From Firmicutes bacterium UBA3553 (GTDB taxonomy: Bacteria; Bacillota; Clostridia; Tissierellales; Sedimentibacteraceae): a stretch of DNA of 64,000 bases. The stretch covers positions 186,001-250,000 of the forward strand of contig DFOA01000020.1 in assembly GCA_002381185.1 (NCBI GenBank). Reading direction: 5' to 3'. Under the pieces are notes generated by a model, which saw nothing but the letters and a program-made list of their open reading frames with translations, ran no database searches and was not told the DNA's origin. The position numbers were made by a program, and so were the translations under genes. Each line of letters begins with the position of its first letter. The first letter of the stretch is position 1. Positions 61,048 to 64,000 of this stretch are shown here, piece by piece.

Positions 61048-61257
61048 TTATTCTATTTCTTCAAATCTGTCCACAGACTTTCCGCCTACTTCTACTTTTT
61101 CTAAAAACATATTCAACGGACGAACCCATATTCCCCTTTCGCCGTATAATGCCTGATATACAACCATTTCTTCTTCCGTTTCAGAATGCTTTGCCAGATG
61201 CAGCACCATATATTCATTACCTTTGAAGTGTCTGTATTTCTTTCCTTCTTCTATCAT
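61048..61257 (-). CDS. DUF1653 domain protein
   Basis: About 69 residues: EEGKKYRHFKGNEYMVLHLAKHSETEEEMVVYQALYGERGIWVRPLNMFLEKV, a complete DUF1653 unit, a small beta-barrel fold of unknown function widespread in bacteria. Start ATG 61257 follows AAAGGG; an in-frame start 30 bases upstream is less likely. Single gene. Confidence 0.88.
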   Translation of the reverse strand: MIEEGKKYRHFKGNEYMVLHLAKHSETEEEMVVYQALYGERGIWVRPLNMFLEKVEVGGKSVDRFEEIE

Positions 61258-61441
61258 TATTTTCCCTTTCATTCTTAAGATTTTCAATTATTTAAACTAA
61301 ATATAATTTTATTATATATAATAAGCGAAATTTTAGAAAGATAAAAATTTACTGTACACAATTTTTCAAAATTCGCTCTTTATAATTTTTTTCAAATAAG
61401 ATATAATAATTCATTAGATTATTTTTAATGTAGGTGAAATG

Positions 61442-64000
61442 ATGAGAAAAATTAATTTCAATATAAACGATATAAAAAATTGTGCTGAAAACTCAATTAC
61501 CTACAAAAGAGGCGTTGAATATTACAACAACAATATGGTTGTAAAATTAAGCACACAGAAAATTCAAAACACGACCGAAGAAGGCTGCATCACAAAATAT
61601 TCGGTGCTGGTTAAAGGAAAAAGCTACTCATCTTATGATACTACGGTAATCTTAAATGATAAGGGTGACATTGCTGACTTTGACTGCGATTGCCCGGCCT
61701 TTATGGAAAACATGGGAAGCTGCAAGCACATAGTAGCTGCTATGCTTAAAATTTATTACAGCAATCATCCGAAAATAATTTCTTACGGCGATGTTGTTTT
61801 TAAGGAAAATAAAGATCAACCGAAAAAGAGGAATTTTCCCCTTGAGGATTTAATATATGTATTCGAGAATAAAATAAAAGAAAGTGTAAAAGCGGAACAA
61901 AAGGAAGGTTCTGTTGTTCTCAAGCCCATTCTGTTTTTGTCCGGCAAGGAAGACATCGGCATTGAATTTACTATTGGCAGCAAAAGGCAGTATGTTGTAA
62001 AGGATGCATATGAACTGGCCGATAATATCAAAAACAGAGTTACTGTATCTTATGGCAAGGGATTAGAATTTGACCACGATCTGAGCGGTTTTGAAAAAAG
62101 CTCTAAGCCTTTGGCCGTTTTTTTAAGAGATGAAGCAGAAATCTACAGACAGATTGTCAAAAAAACTTCCGGATTATTTAATGCCTCCACTTTAAACGGG
62201 CGAGCTTTCAGAATCTTTCCATTCTCATTTGACAGCTTTTTTAATTTGTTTGAAGGTCAGACAATTGAATGTCACGGGTACAAATATCCTTATTCAAGTC
62301 TTACATTTATAAATAAAGACCCTGAGGTTGAATTTTATATTAGCGAAGAAAATAATGAACAATATCTTCTTTCAACTAATTTATATTTTTCATTTATGAT
62401 AAATTCCAAAACCCACACTTACATTATTGTGGATGACAAACTTTATAAATGCTCAAAGGAATTTGAAAATGCTATCCTGCCTGCAGTAAACAAAATTATG
62501 ATGCAGCCTGCAAAATCAATTGCACTGACTGAAGAGCACATGGGAAAATTCTGCTCAGCGGTGCTGCCGCAAATATCGAGATACTCAACAGTAAAAACTG
62601 ACTTGGAAATATCAGACAAATTGAATGTCATGCCATTATCTCCCAGCATATATCTTGACTGCAACAGCCAGGGACACATCTATGCTTCTGTAATATTCAG
62701 CTATGGTGACATTGAAATAAATCCTTTCAGAAAGTCACCCACGGACAATACTGTTGTAAGACATTTACTGGAGGAAACAAGAATACTTGTGACAATAGAA
62801 AACGCAGGCTTTGAAAAAACCACAGCCAAATATTCCATGGCAGATGAAAATAAAATTTACGAATTTTTGACTTCAGGAGTAAGTATGCTTACCGGCCTCT
62901 GTGAAGTTAACATAAGCGATGATTTTAAGAAAATTAACATTAAATACCCAAGAACTATGTCCATGGGCGTTAAGCTCAGTTCAAACCTGATTAAAATCGA
63001 CATCAGCAAACTGGAATTCGACCCCGCAGAACTGAAGGATATATTAGCATCATATAAAAGAAAGAAAAAATACTTCAGATTAAAAGATGGCTCATTTTTA
63101 AACCTTGACAATGAATATTTCAATACTCTGCAAAAGCTGGTTGAAGATTTGAATGTAACTGAGGAAGAGCTTGAAGAGGGTCATATTGAAATGCCCAAAT
63201 ACCGCTCGCTGTACTTGGACAGTCTGATAAAAAACAATGCCTGGATACAAGCTGAAAAGGCCTTGAGTTTTAAGGAAATGATTCGCAGCATAAATGAATC
63301 TGACGAATCTGATTTTGAAATATCGGAAAGCTTAAAGAAAATAATGAGAAGTTACCAGGTTACCGGATTTAAATGGCTCAATTCATTGTCAAAATATTCA
63401 TTGGGAGGTATTCTTGCTGATGATATGGGTCTGGGAAAAACCCTTCAGGTAATCAGCCTTTTATCATCTGACCGGAACAGTAAGCCATCAATAGTTGTTT
63501 GCCCCACTTCCCTGGTTTACAACTGGAAAAGTGAAATTGAAAGATTTTCACCAAATATTTCGGCATTGATAATATCAGGAACATCCTCAGAAAGATGTGA
63601 CCTAATATCATCAATTAATGACTATGATCTGATACTTACATCTTATGACTTAGTAAAGCGAGATATAGAATATTATGAAAATTATGAATTTAAATACTGC
63701 ATATTAGATGAAGCACAGTACATTAAAAATTCATCTACTCAAAATGCAAAGGCAGTTAAGCTGTTAAAAAGCGAAGTTCGTTTTGCCCTCACAGGTACTC
63801 CTATCGAAAATTCACTGGCTGACTTATGGTCGATTTTTGATTTCATTATGCCTGGCTTTCTTCTCAGCTACTCAAAGTTCAAGGATAAATACGAAATCCC
63901 CATTGTCAGGAATGAAGACCGAGATGTACTGTACAGGCTGAACAGACAAATACAGCCCTTTATTTTAAGGAGGCTTAAAAAAGATGTTCTGAAAGAACTT
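61442..64000 (+). CDS. SWIM zinc-finger SNF2 family ATPase/helicase (3' end beyond the window)
   Basis: 853 codons are visible without a stop. An N-terminal SWIM finger (CDCPAFMENMGSCKHIVAAML, about residue 80-100) with a CxC...CxH zinc site is followed by a long middle domain of about 500 residues typical of bacterial SWI2/SNF2 proteins. The motor begins near residue 640: MRSYQVTGFKWLNSL, Walker A DDMGLGKTLQVIS (about 660), then motif II LDEAQYIKN (about 753) and LTGTPIENSLADLWSIFDF. It ends in the SNF2 N-terminal half. Translocates on DNA or remodels nucleoprotein. ATG 61442 lies 5 bases after AGGTG. Confidence 0.93.
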   Translation, partial: MRKINFNINDIKNCAENSITYKRGVEYYNNNMVVKLSTQKIQNTTEEGCITKYSVLVKGKSYSSYDTTVILNDKGDIADFDCDCPAFMENMGSCKHIVAAMLKIYYSNHPKIISYGDVVFKENKDQPKKRNFPLEDLIYVFENKIKESVKAEQKEGSVVLKPILFLSGKEDIGIEFTIGSKRQYVVKDAYELADNIKNRVTVSYGKGLEFDHDLSGFEKSSKPLAVFLRDEAEIYRQIVKKTSGLFNASTLNGRAFRIFPFSFDSFFNLFEGQTIECHGYKYPYSSLTFINKDPEVEFYISEENNEQYLLSTNLYFSFMINSKTHTYIIVDDKLYKCSKEFENAILPAVNKIMMQPAKSIALTEEHMGKFCSAVLPQISRYSTVKTDLEISDKLNVMPLSPSIYLDCNSQGHIYASVIFSYGDIEINPFRKSPTDNTVVRHLLEETRILVTIENAGFEKTTAKYSMADENKIYEFLTSGVSMLTGLCEVNISDDFKKINIKYPRTMSMGVKLSSNLIKIDISKLEFDPAELKDILASYKRKKKYFRLKDGSFLNLDNEYFNTLQKLVEDLNVTEEELEEGHIEMPKYRSLYLDSLIKNNAWIQAEKALSFKEMIRSINESDESDFEISESLKKIMRSYQVTGFKWLNSLSKYSLGGILADDMGLGKTLQVISLLSSDRNSKPSIVVCPTSLVYNWKSEIERFSPNISALIISGTSSERCDLISSINDYDLILTSYDLVKRDIEYYENYEFKYCILDEAQYIKNSSTQNAKAVKLLKSEVRFALTGTPIENSLADLWSIFDFIMPGFLLSYSKFKDKYEIPIVRNEDRDVLYRLNRQIQPFILRRLKKDVLKEL

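Noticed and set aside
1..64000. CRISPR arrays, tRNA/rRNA genes, insertion sequences, prophage
   Set aside because: No regularly spaced repeats, no tRNA- or rRNA-like conserved blocks and no transposase or phage structural motifs were seen.

Overview
This window is AT-rich DNA with tightly packed genes and strong GGAGG-type ribosome binding sites. It comes from a low-GC Gram-positive anaerobe, most probably a peptide- or amino-acid-fermenting member of the Clostridia/Tissierellia. The supporting evidence is an aldehyde:ferredoxin oxidoreductase family enzyme, an FprA diiron flavoprotein, a TM1266-type hydrogenase-associated regulator, a T-box leader, many small flavodoxins, a protein resembling the N-terminal domain of spore cortex-lytic enzymes, two sigma-54 activators and two oligopeptide-type importers. 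I see no rRNA, tRNA, CRISPR array, prophage or insertion sequence.

Layout. 1-7 kb: a hemolysin III-type membrane protein (cut by the left edge) divergent from a DUF1836 protein, NAD(P)H-hydrate dehydratase, a tocopherol-cyclase-like protein, and a WYL regulator divergent from a short UvrA-like ABC protein across a palindromic operator. 6.8-13.2 kb: one operon of a Nik/Dpp-type ABC importer plus an AOR-family enzyme. 13.4-14.6 kb: TetR, a 36-residue flavinylation-motif peptide, and a flavodoxin. 15-25 kb: a peptide-use island with a P1-family peptidase convergent with an oppBCDFA operon, both preceded by textbook sigma-54 promoters, then a serine hydrolase and a sigma-54 activator. 25.4-34.6 kb: small single genes (DUF4143 relic, nitroreductase, DUF434, GNATs, serine hydrolase, flavodoxin, ProXp editing protein, YbjQ), a TudS-like desulfidase with an ECF S-component, and an SdpRI-like pair with a perfect palindromic operator.

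34.9-39.4 kb: a secreted FMN/FAD flavocytochrome-type reductase divergent from a YesMN-type two-component system. 39.4-42.2 kb: an iron-containing alcohol dehydrogenase and a YkvI-family transporter under a T-box whose specifier reads best as alanine GCC. 42.3-47.7 kb: a second sigma-54 activator divergent from an APC transporter and amidohydrolase operon with its own -24/-12 promoter. 47.7-54.7 kb: a membrane protein, a heterodimeric ABC exporter, an SDR, an unknown gene, a 5'-truncated SPFH relic with an intact Arc-like gene, and a ferritin-like protein. 54.9-64 kb: adenine deaminase, O-acetylhomoserine sulfhydrylase, FprA, a DTD2-like D-aminoacyl-tRNA deacylase, a TM1266-type regulator, DUF1653, and a SWIM/SNF2 ATPase cut by the right edge.

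The strongest theme is nitrogen and peptide scavenging under sigma-54 control: three GG-N10-GC promoters and two paralogous activators with a GSFTGA loop and a winged-helix rather than Fis-type C-terminus. The most unusual items are the 36-residue flavinylation peptide, the T-box transporter/dehydrogenase operon, the AOR-linked importer and the bacterial DTD2 homologue.
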